DNA from: an uncultured Clostridia bacterium
GTDB taxonomy: Bacteria; Bacillota; Clostridia; Oscillospirales; Ruminococcaceae
Direction: 5' to 3'
Length of the DNA: 38,917 nucleotides
Assembly: GCA_947624345.1 (NCBI GenBank)
Contig: CANQJW010000005.1
Coordinates: 1 to 38,917, forward strand
Shown here: piece after piece, positions 1 to 9,328 of the stretch
Layout: each line of letters starts with the position of its first letter
Position numbering within the stretch: the stretch's first letter is position 1
Notes under the pieces: model-generated
The model's input: only the letters and a program-made list of their open reading frames with translations
Databases searched by the model: none
Told to the model about the DNA's origin: nothing
Made by a program: the position numbers and the translations under genes

Positions 1-177
1 GGCTTTGAAATTGAAAAGAACTTCAGAGGCTCGCACCTTTCTATAAAGGTGAATAACGACGCTCACGTTGAAAGCGGGGTCAAGTCCGTTATATTGAACG
101 GTGAAGCGCTTGACGGCAAGCTGATTCCGGCAGATAAGCTCAAAGAACAAAATGACATTGTAGTTACGATGGGATAA
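1..177 (+). CDS. C-terminal fragment of a glycoside phosphorylase (GH94 cellobiose/cellodextrin phosphorylase-like), truncated by the window edge
   Basis: Frame 1 is open from base 1 to TAA at 175-177: GFEIEKNFRGSHLSIKVNNDAHVESGVKSVILNGEALDGKLIPADKLKEQNDIVVTMG. It resembles the C-terminal beta-domain of GH94 enzymes (VNG..I.G..IP). Confidence 0.55.
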   Translation, partial: GFEIEKNFRGSHLSIKVNNDAHVESGVKSVILNGEALDGKLIPADKLKEQNDIVVTMG

Positions 178-182
178 ATGAT

Positions 183-211
183 AAAAGGTGCGGACAAACC
201 GCACCTTTTTT
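183..211 (+). terminator. Intrinsic terminator of the upstream gene
   Basis: AAAAGGTGCGG-ACAAA-CCGCACCTTTTTT, perfect stem plus T-tract, 6 nt after the stop codon. Confidence 0.9.
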
Positions 212-270
212 GATGATTGACAACGTATAACTTAGATGATATACGTTTTAAGAAATATTTATATATTTAA

Positions 271-300
271 AATGCGAAGAGATTTAAGTCACTTCGCATT
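271..300 (-). terminator. Hairpin downstream of glpK, probable terminator
   Basis: AATGCGAAG...CTTCGCATT dyad between the 3' end of glpK and the upstream gene; T-rich on the minus strand. Confidence 0.6.
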
Positions 301-324
301 AGTTTTATATATTCTGATCATATC

Positions 325-1803
325 TTACAGCACAGTTCTCTCGATTGCCTTTTTCCAGCCTGATAAAAGGGCTTCTCGTTTGCTATCTGAAATATCGGGG
401 ATAAATTCATATTCAATTTTTTGATTATCCTTAATGTCATTCATACTTTTCCAGTAGCCTGATTTCAGCCCAGCAAGATATGCACAGCCAAGAGCCGTAG
501 TTTCTATGCATATAGGACGAAGAACATTACAGCCCGTTATATCGCTTTGGAACTGCATAAGAAAATTGTTTTCGCTTGCTCCTCCATCGACTTTGAGAGT
601 GTTTATCTTCATTTCCGAGTCGGCTTCCATAATTTCAATAACTGCGTTTATCTGATAGGCGATCGCTTCAAGAGCCGAGCGAACTATATGCTCTCTGGTC
701 GTACCTCTTGAAAGTCCGCAGAGAACGCCTCTTGCGTCAGCATTCCAGTATGGAGCGCCAAGCCCCACAAAGGCAGGGACAAAATAAACTCCGTTTGTGT
801 CGGAAACAGAAAGCGCTAAAGGCTCGCTTTGAGCCGCAGAGTCGATAATTCCAAGCCCGTCACGAAGCCATTGAACAGCTGCTCCTGCCACGAAAACTGA
901 ACCCTCGGAAGCGTATGTTACCTGACCATTAACGCTCCAGGCGATAGTTGTCAAAAGCCCGTTTTGAGAGAATACGGGCGCATCTCCTGTATTCATCAGC
1001 ATAAACGCTCCGGTGCCGTAGGTGCATTTGAAGTCGCCCTTATTAAAACACGCCTGACCGAAAAGAGACGCCTGTTGGTCTCCTGCAACGCCGCAGATTT
1101 TTATTTTTCCTTTTGAGATCAAGGTTGTGTAGCCATAGTCGTCGCTCGACTCTAAAACCTTTGGAAGCATACATTTTGGAATATCTAAAAGCTTTAAAAT
1201 GTCATCGTCCCACTCAAGAGTGTTTATGTTGAACATCATAGTCCTCGACGCATTAGAGTAGTCGGTAGCGTGAACTCTGCCCTCGGTGAGCTTCCATATG
1301 ATATAGCTGTCCACAGTTCCGAACAGGAGTCTGCCGCTTTGTGCGCTTTCACGAGCGCCTTTTACATTGTCAAGAATCCACTTTATCTTTGTGGCGGAAA
1401 AATAAGGGTCGATTATCAGACCGGTTTTTTCCTTTATCATATCCGAATAGCCTTTTGAAGCAAGCTCTTTGCAGTATTCTGATGTTCTTCTGCACTGCCA
1501 GACTATTGCGTTATATACAGGCTCGCCGGTTTTCTTATCCCAGATTATCGTTGTTTCACGCTGATTTGTTATGCCGATTGATGATATATCGCCTGCATCA
1601 AGATTTTTGCTCAAAAGAACCTCTTTGGCTACAGTCAGCAGGGAAGTCCATATATCGTTGGGGTTATGTTCAACATAACCGTTTTGTTTGAAAATCTGCG
1701 GAAATTCTTTTTGCTTTTGAGCAATAACCTCACCTGATTTATTGAACAGAATGGCACGAGATGAGGTCGTTCCCTGATCGAGAGCTAAGATATATTTTTT
1801 CAT
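325..1803 (-). CDS. glpK: Glycerol kinase
   Basis: Starts MKKYILALDQGTTSSRAILFNKSGEVIAQ; FGGY motifs (GITNQRET, VDGGASENNFLMQFQSD). Start placed at the internal Met (1803) rather than the ORF start at 1863. Confidence 0.96.
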   Translation of the reverse strand: MKKYILALDQGTTSSRAILFNKSGEVIAQKQKEFPQIFKQNGYVEHNPNDIWTSLLTVAKEVLLSKNLDAGDISSIGITNQRETTIIWDKKTGEPVYNAIVWQCRRTSEYCKELASKGYSDMIKEKTGLIIDPYFSATKIKWILDNVKGARESAQSGRLLFGTVDSYIIWKLTEGRVHATDYSNASRTMMFNINTLEWDDDILKLLDIPKCMLPKVLESSDDYGYTTLISKGKIKICGVAGDQQASLFGQACFNKGDFKCTYGTGAFMLMNTGDAPVFSQNGLLTTIAWSVNGQVTYASEGSVFVAGAAVQWLRDGLGIIDSAAQSEPLALSVSDTNGVYFVPAFVGLGAPYWNADARGVLCGLSRGTTREHIVRSALEAIAYQINAVIEIMEADSEMKINTLKVDGGASENNFLMQFQSDITGCNVLRPICIETTALGCAYLAGLKSGYWKSMNDIKDNQKIEYEFIPDISDSKREALLSGWKKAIERTVL

Positions 1804-2048
1804 AACTGATAATCCTTTCCAAGATGATTTTAATAATAGATAGTATAACATACACCTCGACAAAAAGATATATTAATATTCAATAAAAAATCAATATATC
1901 TATTGACATTTCGCTCAAAAGGGTATACAATGGTTACAAATTGATTACACAAAGGTGTAATTTATTTTTCATAACAAAAGCATATAGTTAGAGATAGATA
2001 ATATATGTATAAAGCATTATATTGCTTGAACAAGGAAAGGGAATAGAT

Positions 2049-3338
2049 ATGAAAGGCAAGAGAATCAAAAGGCTTTTTGCTTTAGTTCTTTCGTTATCAT
2101 TAGCGGTTTCTGTGTTTTCACTCAGCAATTATGACGGCGGAAAAATACAGACATCAGCAGCACCTACATATGAGGATTATCAAAGGCAGATAGCCGATCT
2201 TGAAAGTCAGGAAAAACAGCTTGACAAACAGATTGCAAAAAACGCAGAGAGTCTTGCAGACGAAGAGGCGAGACAAGAGGTCTTAAATAAAAAGATTTCA
2301 ACAGTGGAAAGCAAGATTTCTACTTTTGAGGAATACAGCAGTAAGCTTGAGAGCGATTTAGCGGATACTGACGCAAAAATCAGAGAGACTCAAGTGAATT
2401 TGGAACAGAAGAAAAAAGAAATCAAAGACGGCATTGATGACTTCAAGTCAAGGCTGAGGGCGATGTATGTTTCGGGGGCTGAATCTTACACGCAGGTTTT
2501 GCTTGAATCGGAGGATTTTTTTGATGTTCTTATGAGGTTTGAGCTTGTTAAGCGGGTCGCCAAGCATGATAACGATACGATAGACAAGCTTCTTGAACTC
2601 AAAAAGCAGTATGAGGCTGAAGAAGAGAAGTATCAGGAGCAGAAGAAACAAATGGAGGACACTGCTCAAAAGTATGCAAAGCAGCTTACAAAGCTGGCAG
2701 AGGAGCAGTCAAATCTTGAGACATTAAAGGCTGAAAGTGAGGCTAATGCTGCAAGTATTCAAAGCATGAACGATGAGCTTAACATCAAGAAAAATCAAGT
2801 TTCAAGACAGAAGGATCGGGCTGAATATAATGCAACCACGACAACAACGACTACTACAACCACGACAACTACCACTCAGCCGACAAAGGCATATAACCCT
2901 AATAATTCAGGCAGCGGCTCGTCAGGAAATTCAGGCAATAGCGGTAATTCCGGCGGTTCAAGCGTGGGATATTCAGGCGATATTGGCACAGTAGTTAATT
3001 ATGCCAAGAGTATGGTTGGCGGTTCATATGTCTGGGGCGGTTCGAGCTACAGAGCGACTGACTGTTCAGGGCTTGTTATGCTTTCCTATGCACAGGTAGG
3101 AATTTCACTTCCTCACAATGCAGCGGCTCAGACCGGATACGGAAAGTCGGTCAGCTATGATAATATGCAGCCGGGAGATCTTATCTTCTTCGGTTCAAGC
3201 TACTATCATGTTGCTATGTATATCGGAAACGGTATGATGGTTCACGCTGAGAACTCAAGCACGGGAATAGTTATTTCCTATGTATCTTCGTTTTCGCAGT
3301 ACAATCCGATTTCTGCAATCAAAAGAATAATTTATTAA
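2049..3338 (+). CDS. Secreted NlpC/P60 peptidoglycan hydrolase with N-terminal PcsB-like coiled coil and poly-Thr/Gly-Ser linker
   Basis: Signal peptide MKGKRIKRLFALVLSLSLAVSVFSL; long coiled coil; T15 linker; C-terminal NlpC/P60 with DCSGLVMLSY, YHVAMYIG, MVHAEN. Confidence 0.9.
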   Translation: MKGKRIKRLFALVLSLSLAVSVFSLSNYDGGKIQTSAAPTYEDYQRQIADLESQEKQLDKQIAKNAESLADEEARQEVLNKKISTVESKISTFEEYSSKLESDLADTDAKIRETQVNLEQKKKEIKDGIDDFKSRLRAMYVSGAESYTQVLLESEDFFDVLMRFELVKRVAKHDNDTIDKLLELKKQYEAEEEKYQEQKKQMEDTAQKYAKQLTKLAEEQSNLETLKAESEANAASIQSMNDELNIKKNQVSRQKDRAEYNATTTTTTTTTTTTTTQPTKAYNPNNSGSGSSGNSGNSGNSGGSSVGYSGDIGTVVNYAKSMVGGSYVWGGSSYRATDCSGLVMLSYAQVGISLPHNAAAQTGYGKSVSYDNMQPGDLIFFGSSYYHVAMYIGNGMMVHAENSSTGIVISYVSSFSQYNPISAIKRIIY

Positions 3339-3377
3339 AAAAAACAGATAGCTCAAGCCCTGAGTTATCTGCTATAC

Positions 3378-3470
3378 GGAGATGTCGCCTAGTCCGGCTT
3401 ATGGCGCACGACTGGAACTCGTGTTGACGTTTGTAGCGTCTCGAGGGTTCGAATCCCTCCATCTCCGCCA
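3378..3470 (+). tRNA. tRNA-Ser (anticodon GGA), CCA encoded
   Basis: GGAGATG...CATCTCCGCCA acceptor, anticodon arm CACGA-CTGGAAC-TCGTG, long variable arm typical of Ser, T-arm GAGGGTTCGAATCCCTC. Confidence 0.95.
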
Positions 3471-3490
3471 CCGGCGAGCCGCCGGAGCCT

Positions 3491-3526
3491 GTTCGCGTTT
3501 TGCATTTTGTGGAATGTGAACTTTTT
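3491..3526 (+). terminator. Candidate tRNA-Ser terminator (repeat copy 1)
   Basis: GTTCGCGTTTT-loop-GGAATGTGAAC can form 11 bp with G-U wobbles, followed by TTTTT. Confidence 0.6.
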
Positions 3527-3683
3527 GTATCTCGCGTTAGTAGTACATCTTTTTTGCTACCTCTTTCCATCAACGCTGACGTTGCATCCGTTCCACGCAT
3601 TAGTTTGAGCGTGAATTTTTATTTTGTTCTCGTGTTATAGATTTTTGTGTATTGATACGACTATTAACGAGCCGCCGGAGCCT

Positions 3684-3719
3684 GTTCGCGTTTTGCATTT
3701 TGTGGAATGTGAACTTTTT
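3684..3719 (+). terminator. Second copy of the terminator-like hairpin (repeat copy 2)
   Basis: Identical hairpin plus T-tract one repeat period downstream. Confidence 0.5.
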
Positions 3720-3967
3720 GTATCTCGCGTTAGTGGTACATCTTTTTTGCTACCTCTTTCCATCAACGCTGACGTTGCATCCGTTCCACACATTAGTTTG
3801 TGCGTGTATTTTTTATTTTGCTCTCGTGTTATAGATTTTTGTGTATTGATACGACTATTAACGAGCCGCCGGAGCCTGTTCGCGTTTCGCATTATGTGGA
3901 ACTTGAAGTTTTTGTATCTCGCGTTAGTTAGTGCGTAGCTTTTCTTTTATGTAGGGAGGGAACTTTT

Positions 3968-4804
3968 ATGATTTGTCCAATATGCGGGGCAGAACTTGAA
4001 AATAATGCTAGTGAATGTCTCTTATGCGGATATAAGCTTTCAGATAACGCACAGGAGAATAAGTCACTTGTTTCTGAAGAAAATGCAAGCAATGTTGTAA
4101 ACAAAGATAATAAAACATCTAGTCCGAAAAAATCTAAGTTGCCTATAATAATCGTAATTGTAATAGTTATACTTTTATTAGCCGGTATGGGTGTATATGG
4201 ATATTATATTATGAAAAACCAAAATAATATTCCGTTATCATCGGAATCAGCGAATACCGGTATTCAAACTGAAACTACTGCTGAACAAACTACGACTACA
4301 ACTACCACCGCAGTTAAAGAAGTTTATGCTAGTGATTTAGTTAAGATTACAAAAGGTAAGCTTCTTAAGAAATACTTTAACAATATATATGACACTGATT
4401 ATATATCTTTAGGACAGCAAAATGCCGTATCATTAGAAAACACATCAGTTTTTCCATATTATAAATTTGCTTTTGGCTGGATGTCAGCAGATGAAGTGTC
4501 TAACGATGATGTAACTTGGGGTATTCACGTTTTACCGGGTGGAAAAATAAACGATAAAATCACTATTGGTATGACTTATAATGAGCTTAAAGAGATCTAC
4601 GATTTTGAAGGTGCGTCACTGGATGGAGGTACTTTTGGGTATACAGCGTGGATTAAAGTTGATGGCGTTAAGTGGGGGATTGAATTTAAATTAAATACAA
4701 ATGACAAAGCCGGACTGGGTTATCCTGAGTTAGGCGAACCTGTGGATTTGAGTGATATAAATCCGCCGAGTGATTTGGGGTATTATATTGAGAGTATTCA
4801 GTAG
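3968..4804 (+). CDS. Zinc-ribbon, single-pass membrane protein with Thr-rich extracytoplasmic linker
   Basis: N-terminal CPICGAELENNASECLLCGY zinc ribbon, one hydrophobic TM segment, TTTTTTT linker. Confidence 0.8.
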   Translation: MICPICGAELENNASECLLCGYKLSDNAQENKSLVSEENASNVVNKDNKTSSPKKSKLPIIIVIVIVILLLAGMGVYGYYIMKNQNNIPLSSESANTGIQTETTAEQTTTTTTTAVKEVYASDLVKITKGKLLKKYFNNIYDTDYISLGQQNAVSLENTSVFPYYKFAFGWMSADEVSNDDVTWGIHVLPGGKINDKITIGMTYNELKEIYDFEGASLDGGTFGYTAWIKVDGVKWGIEFKLNTNDKAGLGYPELGEPVDLSDINPPSDLGYYIESIQ

Positions 4805-4924
4805 TATTTGTGTTTGATTATACAAATAAATAGTAATAAGTAATAGTGAATAGTGAAGAAGTATAGGAAGTATAGAGCTGCCATAGATACTCCACATACT
4901 TTTTTAGGACGTGGATTTTCATTT

Positions 4925-4956
4925 AGTTGCACTAAAATGTGCAACTTTTTCTTTTT
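4925..4956 (+). terminator. Intrinsic terminator
   Basis: AGTTGCAC-TAAAAT-GTGCAACT followed by TTTTCTTTTT. Confidence 0.85.
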
Positions 4957-5020
4957 ATAAGATATTTTTGAAAGCAGAATTTGTTTTCAAATAAGAGGCA
5001 AAGGAGGGTAATAAGTAATA

Positions 5021-5683
5021 ATGTCGATCAACTATGAAAAATCGCTCGGCAGACGGCTTGCCGATTTCAGTGCCCGATACTATAATCCGCCTGTGAATAC
5101 CGCGTCAAAAGGTCAGTGCGTGTGGTATACGCAAGGACGAGCCTATGAAAAGAAAGGCGTTTATATCGGCGCAAGGGGTAACGCCAGAGATGTCTATGAG
5201 AGCTGTAAGAAAGACGGCTTTCAGGTATCTCGGTATCCTAAGCCTAATTCAATAGCCTGCTTTAACGGCGGTACTTATGGTCATGTCAGTTTTGTTGAGT
5301 ATGTGATTGCCGATACGGTATATTATACAGAAGCTAATGCAAATGCAGATAATGTACTTTCGGATGATGACGGCATACTCAAAAAGATGTCCTTGACCGA
5401 ATGGATGAGGCAGCCAAATCTTCAGGGGCATATTGTTGTCAAAAGCGAAAAGCTGATAAGCTATAAGATTGTTACAAAGAAAGGCAAAATCGGGCTATAT
5501 AAATCCGGCGATATTAGAAAGAAAAACAAGTTCAAAAACATAAAGGAAGATGAAGTCAAGGTCGTTGCCGGAAGCGGAAAGCTAAAAGACGGCAGGGATA
5601 TAGTCAAAGTTTTGTATGATAACAGTTATTATTGGGCGATAAGAATAAATAAGTTGGGTATCAGAAAGTTAAAAAGAAAATAA
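5021..5683 (+). CDS. CHAP-domain amidase/peptidase-like protein without a visible signal peptide
   Basis: GQCVWYTQGRAYEKKG (catalytic Cys context), YGHVSFVEYV (His), EANAN; SD aaaggaggg upstream. Confidence 0.75.
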   Translation: MSINYEKSLGRRLADFSARYYNPPVNTASKGQCVWYTQGRAYEKKGVYIGARGNARDVYESCKKDGFQVSRYPKPNSIACFNGGTYGHVSFVEYVIADTVYYTEANANADNVLSDDDGILKKMSLTEWMRQPNLQGHIVVKSEKLISYKIVTKKGKIGLYKSGDIRKKNKFKNIKEDEVKVVAGSGKLKDGRDIVKVLYDNSYYWAIRINKLGIRKLKRK

Positions 5684-5700
5684 CAAAAAATTCCTTTTTC

Positions 5701-5728
5701 TTGACAAAATAAAATAATAGTGTATTAT
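5701..5728 (+). promoter_or_regulatory. Sigma70-type promoter for the EamA transporter gene
   Basis: TTGACA-N16-TATTAT. Confidence 0.6.
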
Positions 5729-5817
5729 GTTTTATTGACCCCTTTGATAATAGATATTATCATTGTAAATATATCATATTTTATGTAGTAATCTTTAAAC
5801 GGGGAGATATTTTAGAA

Positions 5818-6804
5818 GTGATAGGTACAGATAACTTACAATTGAATGTTGCAGCAGAAAAAAGCAAGGTTCATAACCTTATGTCAAAGACAATTGTTGT
5901 GGCCTTTTGTGCAATGATATGCTGTGCATTGTGGGGAAGCGCTTTTCCTTGCATTAAAATAGGGTATAAGCTTTTCCAAATAGGAAACGATGATGCGTTT
6001 TCTCAGATTTTATTTGCAGGGATAAGGTTTTTCTTAGCCGGTATTTTTACGGTGTTGATAGGTAGTTTGGTTGAGAAAAGACCGCTTCTCCCAAGTAAAA
6101 AATCAGCAGGTAAAATAGTTATGCTTTCTTTGTTTCAGACGATTATTCAGTATCTGTTTTTCTATATAGGTCTGTCGCATACAACGGGAGTTAAAGCGTC
6201 TGTTCTCGACGGAGCAAGTGTGTTTATTGCTCTTTTTGTATCAACTATGGTATTCAGACTTGAGAAAATAACACCTGCGAAGGTGTTGGGAAGCCTGATA
6301 GGTTTTATTGGTGTGATACTTATAAATCTGACGGGGCTTAATTTTCAGTTCAGCTTTAAAGGCGAGGGCTTTATTCTGATGTCAGCAATAGGATACGCAC
6401 TTTCATCTGTGTTTATGAAAAGGTATTCATCTGATACAAGTCCGCTTCTTTTAAGTGGCTGGCAGTTTATGTTCGGCGGAGCAGTTATGGCAATAGTGGG
6501 GGCGATTTTTGGCGGAACGCTAAAAGTAACTCACGCTAAGGCTTTGCTTATGCTTTTGTATCTTTCGCTTCTGTCAGCGGTTGCTTATAGCCTGTGGTCT
6601 GTGCTTTTGAAATACAATCCTGTATCTAAGGTTACGGTTTTCGGGTTTTTAAATCCTGTGTTTGGCTCGGTATTCTCGCTTGTATTTTTGAGGGAAAGAG
6701 ATAGTTTTGGGCTGTCGGCTTTGTGTTCGATAATTCTGGTGAGCATTGGTATTTATATTGTAAACCGCAGGGGAACAGTGAGAAAACAGAAGAAGTATTC
6801 ATAA
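5818..6804 (+). CDS. EamA/DMT family transporter
   Basis: Multiple TM segments, ALWGSAFPCIKIGY and the duplicated EamA layout. GTG start; an ATG at 5881 is an alternative start. Confidence 0.85.
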   Translation: MIGTDNLQLNVAAEKSKVHNLMSKTIVVAFCAMICCALWGSAFPCIKIGYKLFQIGNDDAFSQILFAGIRFFLAGIFTVLIGSLVEKRPLLPSKKSAGKIVMLSLFQTIIQYLFFYIGLSHTTGVKASVLDGASVFIALFVSTMVFRLEKITPAKVLGSLIGFIGVILINLTGLNFQFSFKGEGFILMSAIGYALSSVFMKRYSSDTSPLLLSGWQFMFGGAVMAIVGAIFGGTLKVTHAKALLMLLYLSLLSAVAYSLWSVLLKYNPVSKVTVFGFLNPVFGSVFSLVFLRERDSFGLSALCSIILVSIGIYIVNRRGTVRKQKKYS

Positions 6805-6826
6805 TATTCTGAAAGAGGTTATACTT

Positions 6827-9130
6827 ATGAATAAGGTCAACTATGAGTATAAGAATTTCAAGATAGGCGGCGGAGGCTTTGTAACAGGTCTTGTTTTTCA
6901 TAATAAAATACCGGATATTCTTTATGCAAGAACTGATATAGGCGGTGTTTACAGGTTCGATTTTGAAAACAGCAGGTGGGTTTCTCTTATTGACAGCATT
7001 ACGTCGATAGAGCCAAATCAGTGCTATCCCTTATCAATAGCATTAGACGAAAACGACGGTAATGTTCTTTACATAGCCTGCGGAGATCATAAAAAAGGCG
7101 AGCTTTGCATAAGTCATAATAAGGGTGAGAGTTTTGAAATAAAACCAATTCCGTGCGGTATTCACGGAAACTGTATGGGCAGGGCAACAGGCGAAAGGTT
7201 AATAAAAATCGGGAATGATTTGTTTTTTGCCTCTCAATCGTCTGGTCTTTTGCGGTCGAGCGACGAGGGCGCAAGCTGGGATAAGCTGAATGTAAACGGC
7301 GAAACTAATCTGACATTTGTAAACGCTGTTCAGTCGGGCAAAAACCGCACAGTTTTCGTAGGTGCAAGCGGAGGAGAGAATATCTCTGATAAGGACGGTC
7401 AAAAATTCAGAGGACATTCGCTTTATGCCTCATATGATAACGGAGAGAGCTTTTTTAAAGTTGCTCAGCCGGAGGCTGATTATTCTGCTGTCTCGGCTTT
7501 AGCGGGGTTTGTTGCCCAGAGAAGTTCTTTCGGCACTGATAAAAAGACCGGCAAGCGGTATTTTTATGTTACATTCTGTCAAACGGGTGAGGATAAGGAT
7601 CCTTACAGATACACCTGCGATTCGGCTAAAATCGCAAGCGGAAGAATATTCAGATATGAGCTTGATAACAACGGCAGGATAATTGTAAATATGCAAAAGG
7701 ATATTACGCCTGAAAATGTCTTAGGCGTGGGACTGAGCGGAGTGGATCTCCGTGACGGAATGTTAGTTTTGTCGGAAATAGGCGAGGCTCACCCTAACAG
7801 TATCTATATAAGTCTTGATAACGGCGATAGCTGGAAACAGATCCTATATGATTTAAGCGTGGGAAAAATGAATTTTACAGTGCCTTATATGAAGCCTGAA
7901 TATAATTCCAACAGGCTTTTGGTTCACTGGATGAGCGACATAAAAATAAACCCGTTCGACCCGGATATGGCGGTGTTCAATACAGGTACGGGCGTGTTTG
8001 TATCAAAGAATTTAACCGTCTCTAAAAACGGCGGCACAGTCGTATGGGAGCCTCTTTGCGAGGGTATGGAGGAAACCGTTCATATCAATGTGTACAGCCC
8101 CCCTAAAGGAGATATAAGATGTATAGATATTGTCGGCGACTTGGGAGGCTTTGCGTTTTCAAGCGTTGATGATATTTCTGAAAATTCTTTTGCGAACGAA
8201 AACGGAGACAGATATATAACCTGTCTGAATGCTGATTTTACTGATGAGAACCCGTATGTTGTTGCTGCAACTCCCAGAGGCAACTGGACCGGCGAGACTG
8301 TCGGCGGAGTTATTATTTCTCACGACCAATGCAAAACCTGGAGGCACTTGGATTTTCCATACGGATTAAGTGAAAAGATAGACGCACTTTGCGACAATAT
8401 AAAAAAGCCGAACACAGACTCAGGCTGGGTAGCTTTATCAGCGGACGGGAAAAGAATAATCTGGGCTATTGCTCAGCAGCACGAATTTTTGACCGACGGC
8501 GTGGTTTATACCGACGACGAGGGAAAGACGTGGAGAAAGTCTGTTTTTATCGGCAGCCGAGATTTTGAAAAAGATCCTGTAACTTTATTTATTGTTGCAG
8601 ACAGGGTAAACCCGAATATCTTTATGGCGGTAAATAAAGAGTCTGAAATGTTTATAAGCGTTGATAAGGGTAAAACCTTTTATGAGTGTATTCCGAACAA
8701 AATATTTGAACTTCCGAAGAGCAGAAGAGAGCTTAAACTTCGGCATATTGAGGTGCGTGCAGAAATCGGAAAGGAAAAAACCCTTTGGTTATCTTTTGGT
8801 TCTGCAGGGCTTTGGCGTCTGCAATTTGACGAAATTGCTAAGACGGTAGACTGCATTCATATTACAAAGCCGAACGAATTTACTCGCGGCGTGGGATTTG
8901 GCAAGCCTAAAGACGGTTCTGATGTGCCTGTTATATATACAAGCGGAACTATTAACGGTAAATACGGCTATTGGAGAAGCTGCGACTACGGAGAAACCTT
9001 CGAGCTTTTAAGTAATGATGATCAGCATTTCGGAACGGTGCTAAGTATTTCGGGAGATCCGAGAGAGTTCGGTACCTTTTATATTGCAACAGGCTCAAGA
9101 GGTCTTTTCTGTGCGAGAGAAGTAAAATAA
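6827..9130 (+). CDS. GH74 family xyloglucanase-like beta-propeller protein, no signal peptide
   Basis: GGGGFVTGLVFHNKIPDILYARTDIGGVYRFD...W matches the GH74 N-terminal signature; GDLGGFAFSSVDD matches the second catalytic-Asp region; multiple SxDxGxxW BNR-type repeats. Confidence 0.85.
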   Translation: MNKVNYEYKNFKIGGGGFVTGLVFHNKIPDILYARTDIGGVYRFDFENSRWVSLIDSITSIEPNQCYPLSIALDENDGNVLYIACGDHKKGELCISHNKGESFEIKPIPCGIHGNCMGRATGERLIKIGNDLFFASQSSGLLRSSDEGASWDKLNVNGETNLTFVNAVQSGKNRTVFVGASGGENISDKDGQKFRGHSLYASYDNGESFFKVAQPEADYSAVSALAGFVAQRSSFGTDKKTGKRYFYVTFCQTGEDKDPYRYTCDSAKIASGRIFRYELDNNGRIIVNMQKDITPENVLGVGLSGVDLRDGMLVLSEIGEAHPNSIYISLDNGDSWKQILYDLSVGKMNFTVPYMKPEYNSNRLLVHWMSDIKINPFDPDMAVFNTGTGVFVSKNLTVSKNGGTVVWEPLCEGMEETVHINVYSPPKGDIRCIDIVGDLGGFAFSSVDDISENSFANENGDRYITCLNADFTDENPYVVAATPRGNWTGETVGGVIISHDQCKTWRHLDFPYGLSEKIDALCDNIKKPNTDSGWVALSADGKRIIWAIAQQHEFLTDGVVYTDDEGKTWRKSVFIGSRDFEKDPVTLFIVADRVNPNIFMAVNKESEMFISVDKGKTFYECIPNKIFELPKSRRELKLRHIEVRAEIGKEKTLWLSFGSAGLWRLQFDEIAKTVDCIHITKPNEFTRGVGFGKPKDGSDVPVIYTSGTINGKYGYWRSCDYGETFELLSNDDQHFGTVLSISGDPREFGTFYIATGSRGLFCAREVK

Positions 9131-9184
9131 CAACCGTATTTTTGAAGCTGACGTAAAAAGATTATCACATTTTACAAAAATATC

Positions 9185-9202
9185 ATTGCATTTTAGTGCA
9201 AT
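9185..9202. promoter_or_regulatory. Inverted repeat, possible operator
   Basis: ATTGCA-TTTTAG-TGCAAT, 18 bp upstream of the -35 box. Confidence 0.4.
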
Positions 9203-9220
9203 ATCACGTTTGGTATATCG

Positions 9221-9249
9221 TTGACGAAATACTTTATAAATGGTATAAT
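9221..9249 (+). promoter_or_regulatory. Sigma70-type promoter for the DUF4867/isomerase operon
   Basis: TTGACG-N17-TATAAT. Confidence 0.7.
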
Positions 9250-9328
9250 TATCTTATATAATAATTGCGGCATTTTATAATTCTTTGGCGTTTTGTAAGG
9301 TGTTATTGTGATTTAGGAGGATTGTTGT

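Larger units (their letters stand above)
3475..3928 (+). repeat. Tandem direct repeat, period about 193-194 bp, two full copies plus a partial third
   Basis: Copies begin cgagccgccggagcctgttcgcg at 3475, 3668 and 3862. Copies 1 and 2 are nearly identical; copy 3 stops near 3928. Confidence 0.93.

Noticed and set aside
2773-2994. 73-aa Gln-rich ORF inside the NlpC/P60 gene
   Set aside because: Out-of-frame reading of the poly-Thr/Gly-Ser linker codons.
3319-3600. 93-aa minus ORF containing AEMEGFEPSRRYKRQHEF
   Set aside because: It is antisense to tRNA-Ser; this peptide type is a well-known spurious translation of tRNA-Ser genes.
3475-3928. CRISPR array or rRNA-like element
   Set aside because: The unit is ~193 bp with near-identical content throughout; there are no short repeats with unique spacers and no cas genes.
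3624-3938. ORFs over the tandem repeat (3624..3938 +, 3652..3834 +, 3635..3892 -)
   Set aside because: They follow the 193-bp repeat, which is not a multiple of 3, and lack SD or domain support.
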